From positions 18,725,690-18,789,689 of the forward strand of contig CM060463.1 of the NCBI GenBank assembly GCA_030544235.1: a DNA stretch of 64,000 nucleotides, given 5' to 3'. The position numbers and the translations under genes are program-made. This document shows, in pieces, positions 15,309-28,514 of the stretch. This DNA comes from Lepturacanthus savala (taxonomy: Eukaryota > Chordata > Actinopteri > Scombriformes > Trichiuridae). How positions within the stretch are numbered: the stretch's first letter is position 1; every line of letters starts with the position of its first letter. The notes beneath the pieces were generated by a model. It saw nothing but the letters and a program-made list of their open reading frames with translations. It made no database searches and had not been told where the DNA came from.

Positions 15309-17449
15309 GGAAGTGAGAAGGCTGGAGAGAAATGACAACCGTGGTACTTTTTGTATACTGATTGAATTGGGTCCAATTAGAAAACTCTCAAATTTTCAGT
15401 GTTTTGTGTGACTGTTAAAATGGTTCAGATTGAATGAAAAGTGATTTTGCTTGATTTGCATGAATGTTTATACACATTGTCTCTAACTAAGTTTATATCC
15501 AAATGTATAGACATTTTAGAGCAGATTTTCTTGAAATACACAAGAAGAAAATGCAAATTGATGCCTGTTTCCATTTCTTTTTTTTTTTTTTTTTGGTGAT
15601 TTTTGGGAGAGGGAGAGTTTGCTGGGAGTTTACGTCTTAAGAGAGCATACATGTGTCCATGACAGCAGTTGATACTCAGCTGACACAACAGCTGATCATG
15701 GATAATTTACTTAGTGAGCATCTTTCTTGCTGCACCGATCGTGCAGTCAACATCACAAACGTATTGTAAGGTTTCTTAAAAACCACACACTAAGATGTCA
15801 GCTGCTTTAGCTGCTAATTTATTCGTCATGCTAACTCCAAAATGTGTTCAATGACAGAATGGGGCCTAAACCAAACATTTTTTAGAAACACATAACCGTA
15901 ATGCATATAACAGTAACATGTCCAGGTTGGCAGTACAGGTAAGACATTTATCATAATCCAGTTTTACTTGTCCTTTCAACATAATTTCAGAACTGATATC
16001 TAGATTATCATTTGAGCTTTCAAGATAAATTGTAAATTTAATTGTAACTTTTTTGTAATTCTAACTTTTCTATAGGAATACATACATACTTCCTATGGGC
16101 ACTGCATTGGAAAAAAAATACTTTAAAAACATAAGTAAACCAAGATAGTAAAGGCGGAAAGTAATATTGCACATGATATAACATGCAATCATAGGAACAT
16201 GACTTGGTGGCTCGCCTCTGAATCCTGCCTGATTAAGCAGCAATTTAGCCATTGTCCTTGACATATCTGCTGGGCTGTCTTGTCTCTCTGTAAGATCTTC
16301 TCAACATTTCTCCTCACAGATATCCACAAAATCTAAACAAACACAGTTAACAGTTAACAAACACTTTCCCTTCTAATCCTCCTCAGGCTTGTGTGACTGC
16401 AGTTTACCGTTATAGCTCGTATATAATTGGGACATGTAGCGTCTCTGCATTCAGGAACCATTGGAATTCATTCTATAGAGCAAACAGTCGAGCAACTCAT
16501 CGAAAAAATGCTTGTAAATGCTCCAGTTCTTCATCTCGTTAGCACAGAGAATCAACTGGATTTGTCTTTTAGCAGTTGGTCGTATAATATACATACATCT
16601 TTTAAAGACAGAGAATGCAGGATTACCCTAAAACTATATACTGTATACATATGGATGTAATTGCTTGCAATCATCAGTTATGACCCATTAGAATTACGTG
16701 GTGGTGTCTTAATGTATTTGTTTCTACTATTCTCCTTAGTTTTAAAATACCAGGACATAGAGGGGAAAGAGCCTTTGGACAGTGTGTATATGTGTGTGCA
16801 TGTGTGCTTGTCACCCCACAGCGAATAACAGCACAGGGTGTCAGGTTTCACTGCACTGTCTGGTGCTGCTACCTTCTGCAGTGTCGTGAAGAGCTACGAA
16901 GACATGTGCGTGTTTTATCTGTTCTTTAGAATGTAACCGCTGTTTCACAGCATTGTTCTCGCCTGGTAGGTTACCTCTCTTTTGAAGTTTTCACTTTCAC
17001 TCTCATCTGCCTGCAGAGCTGGAAGATATGGTCGACTGAGTTTGCAAACAGAAACCTTCAAATCCTGCATACTTGTGTTTTATGTGCATTTTGTTTTTCC
17101 ACACAGTGATTCAGACATTTTAATGTCAGTAATCTTGTTTAGGTTTTCCACCAAAACAAGTTCTCACATGATTTTGCCACTGTATCTTGGTCTTGACCCT
17201 GCCCAAGACGATTGCGATTGTGGTGTTGCACTACAAGAAGAGTAGATTACACTAGCTTTGCTGTTGCTATGTCGCTATGGCAACAGTTACTAACAGTTAT
17301 TTTTTTTCACAGTTATTAATTTGACATTTTATTGACGTGGGGAAAGTATGAATAATGAATCTCAAGCATTATATTGACAGTTCTGTCAAAACATTTCAGT
17401 CAGTAAGTGATTGAGGGTGATGGATGACTTGTGTTCTACTACAGCTGTT

Positions 17450-17451
<2 letters not shown>
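15309..17451. other. Unassigned intron sequence
   Basis: Mixed AT-rich DNA with a T run at about 15578-15594. No exon or clear transposon end recognised. Confidence 0.5.

Positions 17452-17511
<60 letters not shown>
17452..17511. repeat. Compound (TA)n-(CA)n microsatellite
   Basis: About 25 TA units followed by five CA units. Confidence 0.95.
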
Positions 17512-18129
17512 AATACGGTTGTGTGCTGCAGTCCAACCTAAGCTCTAATTGGACAGTGTTATTTCTTCTGTGACCTGTGACCCTACTGACCATTCTACTT
17601 CTACCATGAATCTCTTTTGGGGGGCCTCTATTATCTTTTTGACCTTTAACCTAACGCCCCCATGCTATAACAATCATAATAATAGTAAAAGCAGCAGTAA
17701 CAATGATAATAATGCAAAGTGAACAACCACTACAATTCCCACCACCATTGCAGCCTAGTATTTATTCATTACTTATATGAATTGTGACCTCATTGCTTTC
17801 TGTACTGAAGGAATGACTTGCATTGGCCTATTTGCGGTAACCAGCTAACTGGCATGAGAGTGACTGACCTGAGCTCTGCTCAGTGTGGGCAGAAGCCTGG
17901 AAGCTCGAGGTCAAAGGTCAGGAAGAGAGGGATTTGCTATAACTTACCCTTCGGCTGTGTGTTTGTTGGCGTGTTTGTCTTCTTCATTTGCTTTGAAGCT
18001 GGAGGCTTTCTGTGCCCTTGTAGTTCTAACCTTGTTTCTCCCCGACTCTTTGTTGAGGTTGGATAATGTCTGTGTATGTGTGTGTTTGTTTGTGTATATT
18101 ATATTTATGTTACAACAGTATAAGCTCTC

Positions 18130-18798
18130 CATTAAAACAACATTCCGTTAAAAGATTCACGACCGGAACGGCGTTCTGTTAAAAAAAGGAGAAGAAGCTC
18201 CCTGTGAAAATCCCATGTTAAATAAAGAAAACAATGTACTAAAGTCACATTAGTTACATTATCCGAGTGCTGGAACAATTCCAGTGTGCTCGTTTCAGTG
18301 TAATCTACGCTGTTTCGGTGTCTGTCTGTGCCGTTTGGCACGGAGCGATAAGTCTGAGCATGTCTGCGGTTGCTATGCAAGCAGAGCCGAGCTGAACAAA
18401 TGCGCTTCTGGTTGGCTGATGGACACGTGGTCACGTTATCAGCAATTGCTATATTGAGCTTAAGTGCCTATTTGAGACAGCCTTATTTTATTTATTTAAC
18501 TGTATTGCTGTATTTGTTATACATTTTTGAATAATGCACCTGGCCTTAAACCTGGTTTAATGTGCTTGACCTTTACTTTTGGATTTCATTTGTGAAGCAC
18601 AGTTCACCTATAAGAAACTGGATTTCAGATCTTCTCTTCTTACTGTATTCAATTGATTAGTCATGCACTACGATTTTTTAATATCCTAGAATTCAAATTC
18701 TTTATCAGGAGACCTTTAGCAGATATGACATTAAAATGCGATTAATTTGATTAATTAATTGCAAAATCCTGTAATTTTTTAATCGACTGACAGCACTA
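18130..18798. mobile_element. Probable hAT-type element, right end visible
   Basis: The right part (GCGATTAATTTGATTAATTA ... TTTAATCGACTGACAGCACT, 18738-18798) matches the terminal style of a fish hAT family whose ends read ..AATCGATTGACAGC.. . The left limit is uncertain: 18130-18440 is GC-richer and contains paired CGGAACGGCG words. No transposase frame. Confidence 0.4.
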
Positions 18799-18805
18799 AT
18801 GTATA

Positions 18806-18967
18806 CAGATTTTTTCTACTTTTAGCAAAATAAATCACAGGTTGGACAAAGCTTTCTCTTTTGTCCAGTTTCTGACCAGGCTGCATTAGCACTCTTACTT
18901 CATAGCTTATATAGCTATGGCTATAGCTTACTTCACAGCAGAAAAAACACCTGCTTTTAAAAAAAAA

Positions 18968-18970
<3 letters not shown>
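18806..18970. repeat. Dispersed duplicated segment, copy B
   Basis: Nearly identical to 11386-11546 but with about 25 extra bases (around 18895-18925) built from repeats of TTACTTCATAGC / TAGCTATGG. Directly follows the hAT-type end. Confidence 0.75.

Positions 18971-19036
<66 letters not shown>
18971..19036. repeat. (TA)n microsatellite
   Basis: About 32 TA units after an A-rich run at the tail of the duplicated segment. Confidence 0.95.
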
Positions 19037-19039
<3 letters not shown>

Positions 19040-22000
19040 TACATCTCTGTCAACATACAAGCACACACTCCTTAAATTCTGAAGTAAAAGCAACATCTGG
19101 TCACTTCAGCTAAATCGCATTAGTGTGAGCTATGTGTTAGTCTTTGTGTGAGTAACACAGCAACATGTGCTCCTCAACCATTAGCCATCTTTGTTTATTT
19201 GCACTTATTTACGGGACACTCTGAAAACCTAATCTCAAGTTTTTGGTGCAACGTGTTTGACACAAATACTGAGTGAATTCTAAAGCTGTGAATTAATTTA
19301 AATATACCTTATGATTTGGGTAAATATAAGTAAAAATATTAAGTAGATCTGAAACTACATTTAGTTCAATGACATATAAAATTAAGTAAATATGGTAATT
19401 AAAAGCCTAAGTCATTGCAATAGTACCCCTCAAAATAAATATTATTATATTTAATTACATATTAAATCTGTATTTAACATGTGTAAAAGTTACACATGAA
19501 GTGATTACAGTTCATAAATTAAAATTTTAATTCAATATTTGTTTGACAAAACCAATTTTACACATGACATTTAGTCTAACTTCAAACTAATGTACTTTAA
19601 TTCTGAACAGGACATATGCCCACTGTCTCCACACTATAAAACAGGAAGCTGCAATAAACTCTGCATATTATAAAGCAAGCTCTGAAACATTCATGAAATG
19701 CCTCAAGAACAATGGGTCCAATAATTGATTTAAGGGGAAACTTTGGGATTTTTCAACCCCCCAACTGTGTTTACCTTCATTAAATTCCCTAAAAACAACT
19801 CCAGGCAGGTACAGTATAAACAAATACACCTTTACACATCTTTTTCCTTTTGATGATGGTTACTGGGATGCTGGGATTGTTTGAAAAGATTAGCTAATTT
19901 GTGCCGTAAGAGAATATATATATATTTATATTTCAGCATCTCTGCTCACAATAATCCATGACTACATTAGTTAATGCTTCACAACTAGTGCTGTTAAACA
20001 TCCTAAAAACTATTTATTGTACTAGCCTTGAAGTACTTGATCAAGGCAATTGTTTCTTCTCCCAGGTGGTCGGTGCAACATCAGAAGACAACCTCATGTG
20101 TTCCATGAAGAGGATTTTCACTCAGATGCCGATCAGGACACCTTTCAACAACTAAAACAATGTCTACTCTGCACTTTCAAGCAGTTTTGCTTCACTGTAC
20201 CAATTTCAAGATCAAAACTATTAGAAAAAAATGCCAATATAGAAAGCTGGTATTTGTGGAGGGAATAAAATAAAACATCTAAAATGTGGCATATGTTGCA
20301 GAAGAACTGGAGAAAACCAATGCCGATAGAAAAAATGTGGTGGTAGGTTTTTTAGAAGCTGAAGAGATAGAAGGACAGACAAATATAACATTGTATAACA
20401 TAAATTATAATATTATAACAGCAAGAAATGTTAAGGTAGGCAGGAGAGGGAGGAGGAATGATATAAGAAGTCAACAATGAATGAACTGGAGGGAGAGTGG
20501 ATAAAGAGGAGTTGTCTGATTGGGATAAATGAATATCTAAAGCAATTAGTGATGGAAATTAAATCACACAATAGAGATAGATGTGAATAGAGAACAGAGA
20601 ATACTGTGAATTAGGTGGAATTATGATTAAAGCAGTTAAGGAAGTAAATGAATAGGTGGGGGAATCAATTTTAATACTTGAAGTAGAATACTCCTTTGTG
20701 CTTGATGCCACTCTCCTGCAGCAGCCTACTTCGCTTGGAACAAAGACAGGGAAAGGGAATGGATGTCCAACATTGACATGAATTTTGGTTAAAGATTCAA
20801 CGAGGAGATTCTCTAAAACTCAGAAAAAGAGAAAAAGAAGACCAAATAGAAAAAAATAAAGAACTGTTCACTCAATCGACTGCCATTCAACACATTGAAA
20901 AGAAAAGTCCGTGAGAGATTGATGAAAAATTCAGATCTGCTGGATTTCTTTTCAGGGACTCATTTACTTGTTAGTGTGCGACAGTTACAGGATGTTTCTG
21001 AGTTACAGACGAAGTCAGATGGAAGTTTTGTGTCTTCATCTCCTGTCTGTTCTCCAATTCTCTCAGGAGTGACTGCACCTGAAAAATTCACAACAGCTAG
21101 AAGAAGTATTCATATCTTTTTTCTTAGCAAAAGTACCAATACAGCAATGTAAAACTACCCCAACTACTCCATTATAATACCTGCATGCAAAATCCTACAG
21201 CAGTAAAAGTACATACGTATTATGAGCTTGAAATATAGGTAAATTATTGCAGTAAGTCATAGTTTTGGCCCTCTGATCAATATATTGATCATTTTTAGAT
21301 TAAGAATACAGAAATAAGGGTGCTGCCATTGAACATTTTTTGTGCAAAACATCCAGAAGTGGGGCACACACACACACACATACAAAAAAGTAGATAAATG
21401 ATTTACTTTAACATTCAAAAATAAAATGGATAGAGTCATCTATTTTAGTTCAGTGGTTCCCAACCTCGGGGCAGGGCCCCTTTCAAAAGGTCAGCAGATA
21501 AATCTGAGGCATTGGAAGTTAATGGGAAAGGAAAGAAGAAAAAAACTTCCTTCTGACAATCAAACATGTTTCACTTTTCTAACTTTTTCTCTAACCTTTG
21601 GCACCATGTGTTATGTTTAGAGGGAAAAATCAATATGTGATGGAACTGTTAAAAAATCAGACAAGCGAAATGACTACATACTACATACATAGTGTTTTTT
21701 GTAAGCCTAACCCTAACCCTATCCCCATGAGTAACTGTCTGTAGGCTTGTGGGAAATTCTTAATAATTGTAAATGTTAAGCTAGGCTATTAAATAACTTT
21801 CACATGAATGTTGGCAGGCCAAAATTCGCTAATGCAGTAAGGCAGGTTCCTTACAACTGCAACTATGCGTCTATATTGTAAAACTGACAGTGTTGGTTGG
21901 TTAAAAACGTCGGACCAGTGCAACATGACATGAATGAGTGTCTGTTGATGTCTCTCTCTCTTGTTCTCTGTCTCACTCTTGCTCTCTTTGTGTGAGCAAG

Positions 22001-22120
22001 AATGACAGAATCATGTTGAAAATAAAAAAAAGGCTAAATCAATTAGTGGCACTTGGTTTTCATTCTGTGGCGCTGCACCACAGATTGGTCTATGTATGGG
22101 AAACACTGCCATACCTGCAA
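19037..22120. other. Unassigned AT-rich intron with repeat scraps
   Basis: 19300-19600 is very AT-rich. 19986 (TAGTGCTGTTAAACATCC) and 21450 (CAGTGGTTCCCAACCTCGGG) look like single hAT ends. 21709-21725 has two telomere-like CCCTAA units. No exon. Confidence 0.4.
21105..21245. repeat. Tol2-like hAT repeat fragment
   Basis: AAGAAGTATTCATATC, AAAGTACCAATACAGCAATG, CATGCAAAATCCTACAG and AGTAAAAGTACATACG follow the order of a common fish repeat built of AAGTAAAAGTAC-type words. Ends not visible. Confidence 0.45.
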
Positions 22121-22268
22121 CAGTCAGTCAGTCATTTTCTATACCTGCTTATTCCTCATTAGGGTCGCAGGGGTCTGCTGGAGCCTATCCCAGCACATTA
22201 CGGCGAGAGGCAGGGATACACCCCAGATGGTCGCCAGCCAATTGTGGGGTACACACACCATTCACTCA
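22121..22268 (-). mobile_element. SINE-like repeat, copy 3, 5'-truncated
   Basis: Begins with the reversed tail CAGTCAGTCAGTCATTTTCT and runs to about ACACACCATTCACTCA, then stops. The tRNA-like head and half the body are missing, as expected from incomplete reverse transcription. Confidence 0.75.
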
Positions 22269-22672
22269 TTCCACCATCAGTGGAATTGCAATGGAAGTGC
22301 AATTCATTCCTTATATAATGGAGTGGAATTCCATAGTGGTTAACATATGAAAGCATGGCTGCGACAGTATTGAGAAAGTTACACGCTATAAAGTTTTGTA
22401 AGCACAAAAAACAGGGTCAATATTTAGTGAAGTTTTGCCACTTCCCAGAATTTTCAAGGAGTCTTCGAAATTCCCTTTTTCTTTAATGAAATACGCTTGA
22501 AATACACCAAATTAATACATGTACATTTAAGGCAACATTGACGGTTTGATTTTTAGACATTTATTTTGATTTATTAAACTTAAACAATCACCACTGATTT
22601 ATTTCTGTGTTGAGTAAAAGCTGGAACCCAGAGTGGGTAGCAAGTAAATGATGCAGAAAACAATGGGATCAG

Positions 22673-22969
22673 GGGTGACATGGTGATGCAGGGGTTAGCG
22701 CTGTTGCCTCACAGCAAGAAGGTCGCAGGTTCAAGACCTTGGGTCCTTGGGTCCTGGGTCTGGGACCTTTCTGTGTGGAGTTTGTATGTTCCCCCGTGTC
22801 TGTGTGGGTTTTCACCGGGTACTCCGGCTTCCTTCCACAGTCCAAACATGCTGAGGTTAACTCTAAATCGCCCGTATGTGTGAGTGAATGGTGTGTGTGC
22901 CCCACGATAGGCTGGCGACTATCTGCGGTGTATCCCTGCCTCTAATAATAGAAAATGACTGACTGACTG
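22673..22969 (+). mobile_element. SINE-like tRNA-headed repeat, copy 4, complete with target duplication
   Basis: Flanked by a perfect 13-bp target duplication ACAATGGGATCAG (22660-22672 and 22970-22982). A-box-like TGGTGATGCAGGGGT is at 22681-22695. An exact B-box GGTTCAAGACC is at 22728-22738. The body has TTTCTGTGTGGAGTTTG, and the tail is GACTGACTGACTGA. The promoter boxes, tail and variable-length duplication indicate Pol III transcription and LINE-aided retroposition. Confidence 0.85.
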
Positions 22970-22982
22970 ACAATGGGATCAG

Positions 22983-24029
22983 TTACATCTGGAGGTGCTG
23001 TAATACAACTTGTACTATGCTCTACATCTACAGATTATAAAAGAGTTAATACTATGTCAGTGTGTTAGATATGATGTCTAAAACAGTTAATTTTGTTCTC
23101 ATTCAATTTTTCTACCACTAAAATTACATCCTGTTTATATGAATGCATTTATGAAGCTGTAGTTTTCCAGAATGTCGCTGAATTGACGAACTGCCTCAGC
23201 AGCAGCCTTTGTCCGTTGAACACTCTCCTTCATGACTGATGCTGATGGATATTTACATTTGCCTCTACAGCACAGCAACACAATAGAGTTTGATTACATG
23301 TTTGGACAGAAGAAAAATTACCCTCAGTTTACGCTGTCATAACGCATAGATAAACTCTAATAATCCCAGCGTCCACGGGGACAAATAAAAGCCAGCGTCT
23401 GCTATATCGCCTCTCACTGGAATCATATTTATATCTCAAATCTGCTGTTTTGTTCCTCATCTTTTCTTTCAGTGTCAGAGGGATGAGTAGACGAGGTTAA
23501 GTACATAATTTACTCCTCAAGTCATTCATCCTGCACTTATTGATTCCATCTCAAATTTTACTTTCAGATTGGCACCGACTCCATTAGAAAGTAATAACTG
23601 GCCAGGTCAATAAATGGGAGCTGTACCAGTAATGTGTAGATTGAATGTAGGATTGGAATGCACCATTAAGCGCTGGCGGGATTGTAGTTTCGGTAGGGGG
23701 TGTGGGGGTGTGGGGGGTGGGGGTGGACATCTATCATCCTGTCCTGTGTTCAGCCAACGGTGATGGGAACAGAATAGGGGACAAAGCACTCCTCCAGTAA
23801 ATTCATCATCTCCTCATTTTTATCTCCGCTTTAAAGCCAAGTCTCAAGTAGAAAGAAGGGTGTGTGTGTGCGCATGTACGTGTATGTGCGCGTGTGTGTT
23901 GAGGGGACCTATAGTGAAATATAACCCTCCAGTCAGTGACCCAATCAGGAATGAGACATCATTCTCCACAATCCACACACCAACAATCACCAAAAGAGAG
24001 ATTGAGATATGGCAGCTGATAGCTATTTG

Positions 24030-24031
<2 letters not shown>
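22983..24031. other. Unassigned intron interval, repeat-poor
   Basis: 23160-23640 has balanced composition and few repeats, so it is a possible conserved element. 23695-23730 is G-rich (GTGGGGGTGTGGGGGGTGGG). 23860-23900 has irregular GT. No exon. Confidence 0.4.
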
Positions 24032-24122
<91 letters not shown>

Positions 24123-24140
24123 TATATGGATATATATATA
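24032..24140. repeat. Long (TA)n microsatellite
   Basis: About 44 uninterrupted TA units, then GATATATGGATATATATATA. Confidence 0.95.
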
Positions 24141-27100
24141 TTGGGGGGGTGCAATGACCAAATGAAGATAGAAAATAGAGGTCAGCCCATTTGTATTCTA
24201 ATGAACCGAAAATGAGCCTTTTATCAAATATTGGTCCTCCTTCTTCAGTCTGTGGCCATGTTAAGCTTTTCTTATTGTTTCTTTACTGGTGTACTACAGA
24301 GCTGAGTAATTACTACATCACATAAAAAACTGTATTAATAAGGAGGTCATTTAATTTGTTAAATACATCAGTTTGTTTTGTGAGTAGGCAATCAACCTTT
24401 ACATTTAATTCTTTGGATTTTTTTTCCCGATTGTTGCACTACAAATCCCTTGTTTTTTGCAGTCTGTGGTTGGTGCGTTACAAAGTCATTTAGACACACA
24501 ATCAATACTCAAGTGTTTTGAGTTTTTAAGCATAGATGTTGTAGATTGTGTGATGTGACTGCAAGTAAAAAAGTTTTGTATCTTTAAGAAGTCAACATAC
24601 ATCACCTGATTGTAGAAAACATGCAGTTTACATTAGGTGCATCAGTTGAAAACAGATTTCAGACTCAGATTTGATGTAAAGGAAACCAACTCAGACTCAC
24701 TGAGAGGAGGACCAGTCTGACCTTTTCTGTTCCTCATTACAGTTCCTCTACCACAGGATCAGCAGATTTTAATGGGATATAAATCAGTAAGCTGTGACCC
24801 GGACATAATTATAAACATTTCCCAACTTTTTTCACAAACAGCAAATTATTTCCAAGTGGAGTTTTTTCAGACATGTTCCAGTACGGCTGAAAGGTCTTCT
24901 TGTTGCTTTTTTTTTTTTTTTTTTAATAAAACATGACTACTTTACATATACATTCAATATATATGAGCAGAGTGACTCGGTGAATAGTTAGCCCTGCAAA
25001 AAATACTTCAGTACTTCAGTAAAAACTTCAGTATCAATATATACATTTTTAATTCATTTTGTCATCAATGCAGAAAAATAAGCTCAGCAGATTCATAAAT
25101 CCATTATGTCCTTGTTGCTGTTTGCTTTGCCTGAATACAAAATCTGATTTAAGAAGAAAGCAGAAAAAAAAGTTAGTCCACCCCTGTATGTGAATGATCT
25201 TCTAGCCAATCTTTAGCTTTACCGTAGAAAGTTAACATGAACTATACTTGTTAGTTTGTTGTCTCACAGAAGGGACATAAAATCAAATTGAAAGGACGGC
25301 TCATAAAAAGGCAAACTCACTTTCAGGTTCTCAGACTTCTGAAACACTTCTGCCACAGTTCTATTGACTTAAAATGCATTAAATATTTACAACCATATGT
25401 GTTAAGCAAAATCTGAATTACGGTAATTTTGGCTGGAATAACAGTGTTTGTTTTGAGAACTGTCAATGTATTCCAAAGTGCTGCTGTTGTCTGTTTGTCT
25501 TTTATATGATAGTTGCCTCTAATTATTGACCTCACTGCTCTGGCAGGTGAGACACATGCAGACATTGCAGTTGTAGATCCATGAGTAAATAGGAGCCCTG
25601 TTTTATTGGGAATATAAATTCATTTAGGGGATGCCGTGGGGGTTAGGGTTAGAAAAATGTTAAGAATATAAATTTAAATGCAGCAATCGGGAGCAATTTG
25701 AGAGCAAAATGAAGAAGCTATAGTCAGTAATCACAATTAATGCATAATATCAGCCTTCAGATTGAGCTACTTGCCAGTCACAAATTAATTGCATCTTTAT
25801 CTGTGTACCTTAAAGGTTGTTTTAACACTCTTAACATATAAGAGGAGAAATATACTTCCGAAACATGTCTTATCATTGGAACAATTATACATGCTCTCAA
25901 TAATATCAAACCTCAGTTTTGCCTATAAAATGCTCAAAAAATATGGCGAACACAAACCAATCTTCAGTCATATTGACCTGTTAAATTTACGTCTATTGAG
26001 TAATATGAATCCAACTTGTAAATGCAGTGATATACAACCAGGACTCTGGACACATGTGTGATGTTTTCTCCTCAGTAGCTTTAATATTAACGTAACTTTA
26101 AAAGCCCTAATTATAGTTAAAAAAATGTGTCTCCTATAGCCAAGGTCTGGCGAGTTCCGTACCTCACCATACTCAACCCAACACCTCTGGAAGAGTGTTG
26201 TGCACATTACAGCCTCAAGGGGCCACTAGCATGGCTACAGACTGGTTTAGACTTGCTGTTGTATTAATTAGCTCCGTTACACCATCATGTACATAACTTC
26301 ACAAGAGTCACATTATTAGATATAGAGTCTACTGTGCGATTCACAAAATGCCGGTGCTGGTGCTCTCTGTCACACATACGTTCCCACCCCCTGAGCCTCC
26401 TCCCGAGCCACCTCCACCCCTCATCTCCCACCATAATTAGATTGGGCTGCTCCCAAAAGAAATACATTTGCTAGGTAGTTTATTTTTTATCAGCCGTTCC
26501 AAGGAGTGGCTCCAGCAGCTCTAGTCATTTATTAGCTGGATTCACCTCACCACTCCCAAACCTTATCACAAATTGCTGGGAGCAGGTTAACACTAAACGT
26601 CTAATTGACAGAATATTTATGCATTTCCAGCAGTCAGTGTGGCTGTGAGGTGCTGCTGACTTGTCCAAGAGCCGTGTCGTGACGAGATGCACTGCTGGGG
26701 AAAAAAGACAAATTACTTTTTTCATGCTACAATGCCTTAACTTCAAGTGCAAGGATTTGTTTTATTTATTTATTATGATTATTAATTTTTTTAAATGTTT
26801 GCTTTCTTCACTTTTTTCACTTAACTGTTTTTTAAGTGACCTGAAGTCACATTTAGAATATTTCTGAGATATTCTAGATCTGAAGGCTCAATCACCATTT
26901 TCAAATAAAAGCCAGATACAGATTGTGCATAAAAATAAGTTAATACTTGTAAATTAATAAAAAATAACTCAGACCAGAAAAGTCCCAAATCATAATATAT
27001 CTAGTATTAATGTTTATTGCGTCAAGATTTAAACTAGAGGTTGGTGTGGTGAAAAAAGGCTCACCTTGTAATTTCTTATTAATGATCCCTCAATAATTAC

Positions 27101-28436
27101 TGTGCATACAGTATGTGGCTGCACTCATTAGTGCAGAAGAACTCTCCCTCAGTCTTTAGAAGCAGCCAGTGCAAGTGATGGATTTAGATGAGAAACTTTT
27201 GTTTAGCACTGTTCTGTAAATTAGCTGCATGACAAGCACATTTATTTTTCTTTAAAAGCACAAGTTCCTTCAGGATTCTGGTGCTTGCAGGTTTTATTTA
27301 AGATATTCACATGATGCAAGTTGTGTTTAATTAATTGATTAAATTATTATCAATTATTTGAACACTGGTTTTTCAAAGTAAAACCAGGTATCTGGTTAAA
27401 ACCATCATGGTCACATATTCTCACATTTCTATTTGCTCTACATATCAGTTTGGCCCCTTCTCTGATGCAAATGCTTTCAGTGGGTAAACTGAATTGCTTT
27501 GACAGCCAATAAGCAGAACACTTTGATAAATCAAGCTTAGGCCAAATCCAGTAGGGAACAATATTTTTTTCCTCCAAGAAACTCCACTAGTGCAAACTTT
27601 TATTGTTTGATTGTTGTCACATATATTACTGCAGTAACTGCACTTATGTTGTAATGTTTGCTCTACTAACATTAATATTGTTGCCTCCTTGAGTTGCCAT
27701 TACTGTTTTTTCAAGCAACTATACACAGTCCCTGATTGGTCAGGGTACTCTTCACGTTCTAGAATTTTTTGCAATGGAGAGAAGACCAGAATCAAACGGA
27801 GCAAAAAAAAAAATAAGAATAATGTGAGCTGACTTGACCAGGATGGTTTTACCAGGCTAGATGTCCCCACCATATAATGCTCTGTATTCTGTTTTCTTCA
27901 ATTGCTGTAAACATGTCATTCCATGTTGACACTGTGCTTTGTCAGTTAGGTCACTGTCATTTCATGTTAAAGTAATGGGAGTTTAAAAACTAATCAAACT
28001 TGCACTTTTGGTTTTTGACAATGCTAACTATTTAGGGAATGTGAACTCATATAAGTCATGTTACACCATCCAAATGGTCATCTCTTGTTACAAACTAACT
28101 ATTCTGTACACTTGTAGTCAAGACCACCTAAACCGAGATCAAGACACTACCAAGACCAGGGAGTATCAAGAAAGACCATGAAAGACCACATCAAGATCAA
28201 GACCAGTTGAGCTCTGAATCGAGACCAAAACAACAAACAAGCAATAGTTACACCATATTTTACTATTTTGCGTGAGTTGTAGCTGCTTAGGATAAATATT
28301 AGATTGTATTATGTCAACTACAGACAATACAGAGATCATGCATGTGTGTGAACTATGTGAATATTTTCACCAATTGACTGTGTGATGTGTGGTAATTGCA
28401 TGACCCCTAAGCTATTTCTGCACTATTAGAGAATTG
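24141..28436. other. Unassigned intron sequence
   Basis: T run at 24909-24924. 26200-26680 is repeat-poor, of mixed composition and with TAATTA-type motifs, so it is a second candidate for conserved non-coding DNA. 28115-28228 is a degenerate array of AAGACCA/GATCAAGACC words. No exon seen. Confidence 0.4.
28115..28228. repeat. Degenerate tandem array of AAGACCA-type units
   Basis: Repeated TCAAGACCAC, CCGAGATCAAGAC, CCAAGACCAG, AAAGACCATG, AAAGACCACA, TCAAGATCAAGACC and TCGAGACC. Similar arrays occur in fish hAT-type elements; no ends visible. Confidence 0.5.
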
Positions 28437-28468
28437 ACAACAACAACAACAACAATAATAATAATAAT
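28437..28468. repeat. (AAC)n-(AAT)n microsatellite
   Basis: Six CAA units pass directly into five AAT units, next to the LINE fragment. Confidence 0.9.
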
Positions 28469-28514
28469 ACATTGGTTTTATATAGTGCTAATAAAGTGAC
28501 ACTTTACATAGTCC

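Noticed and set aside
21709..21725. Telomere-like CCCTAA units (also near 25640, 33610 and 48855)
   Set aside because: Only one to two units each; expected by chance in this amount of DNA, not an interstitial telomere array.
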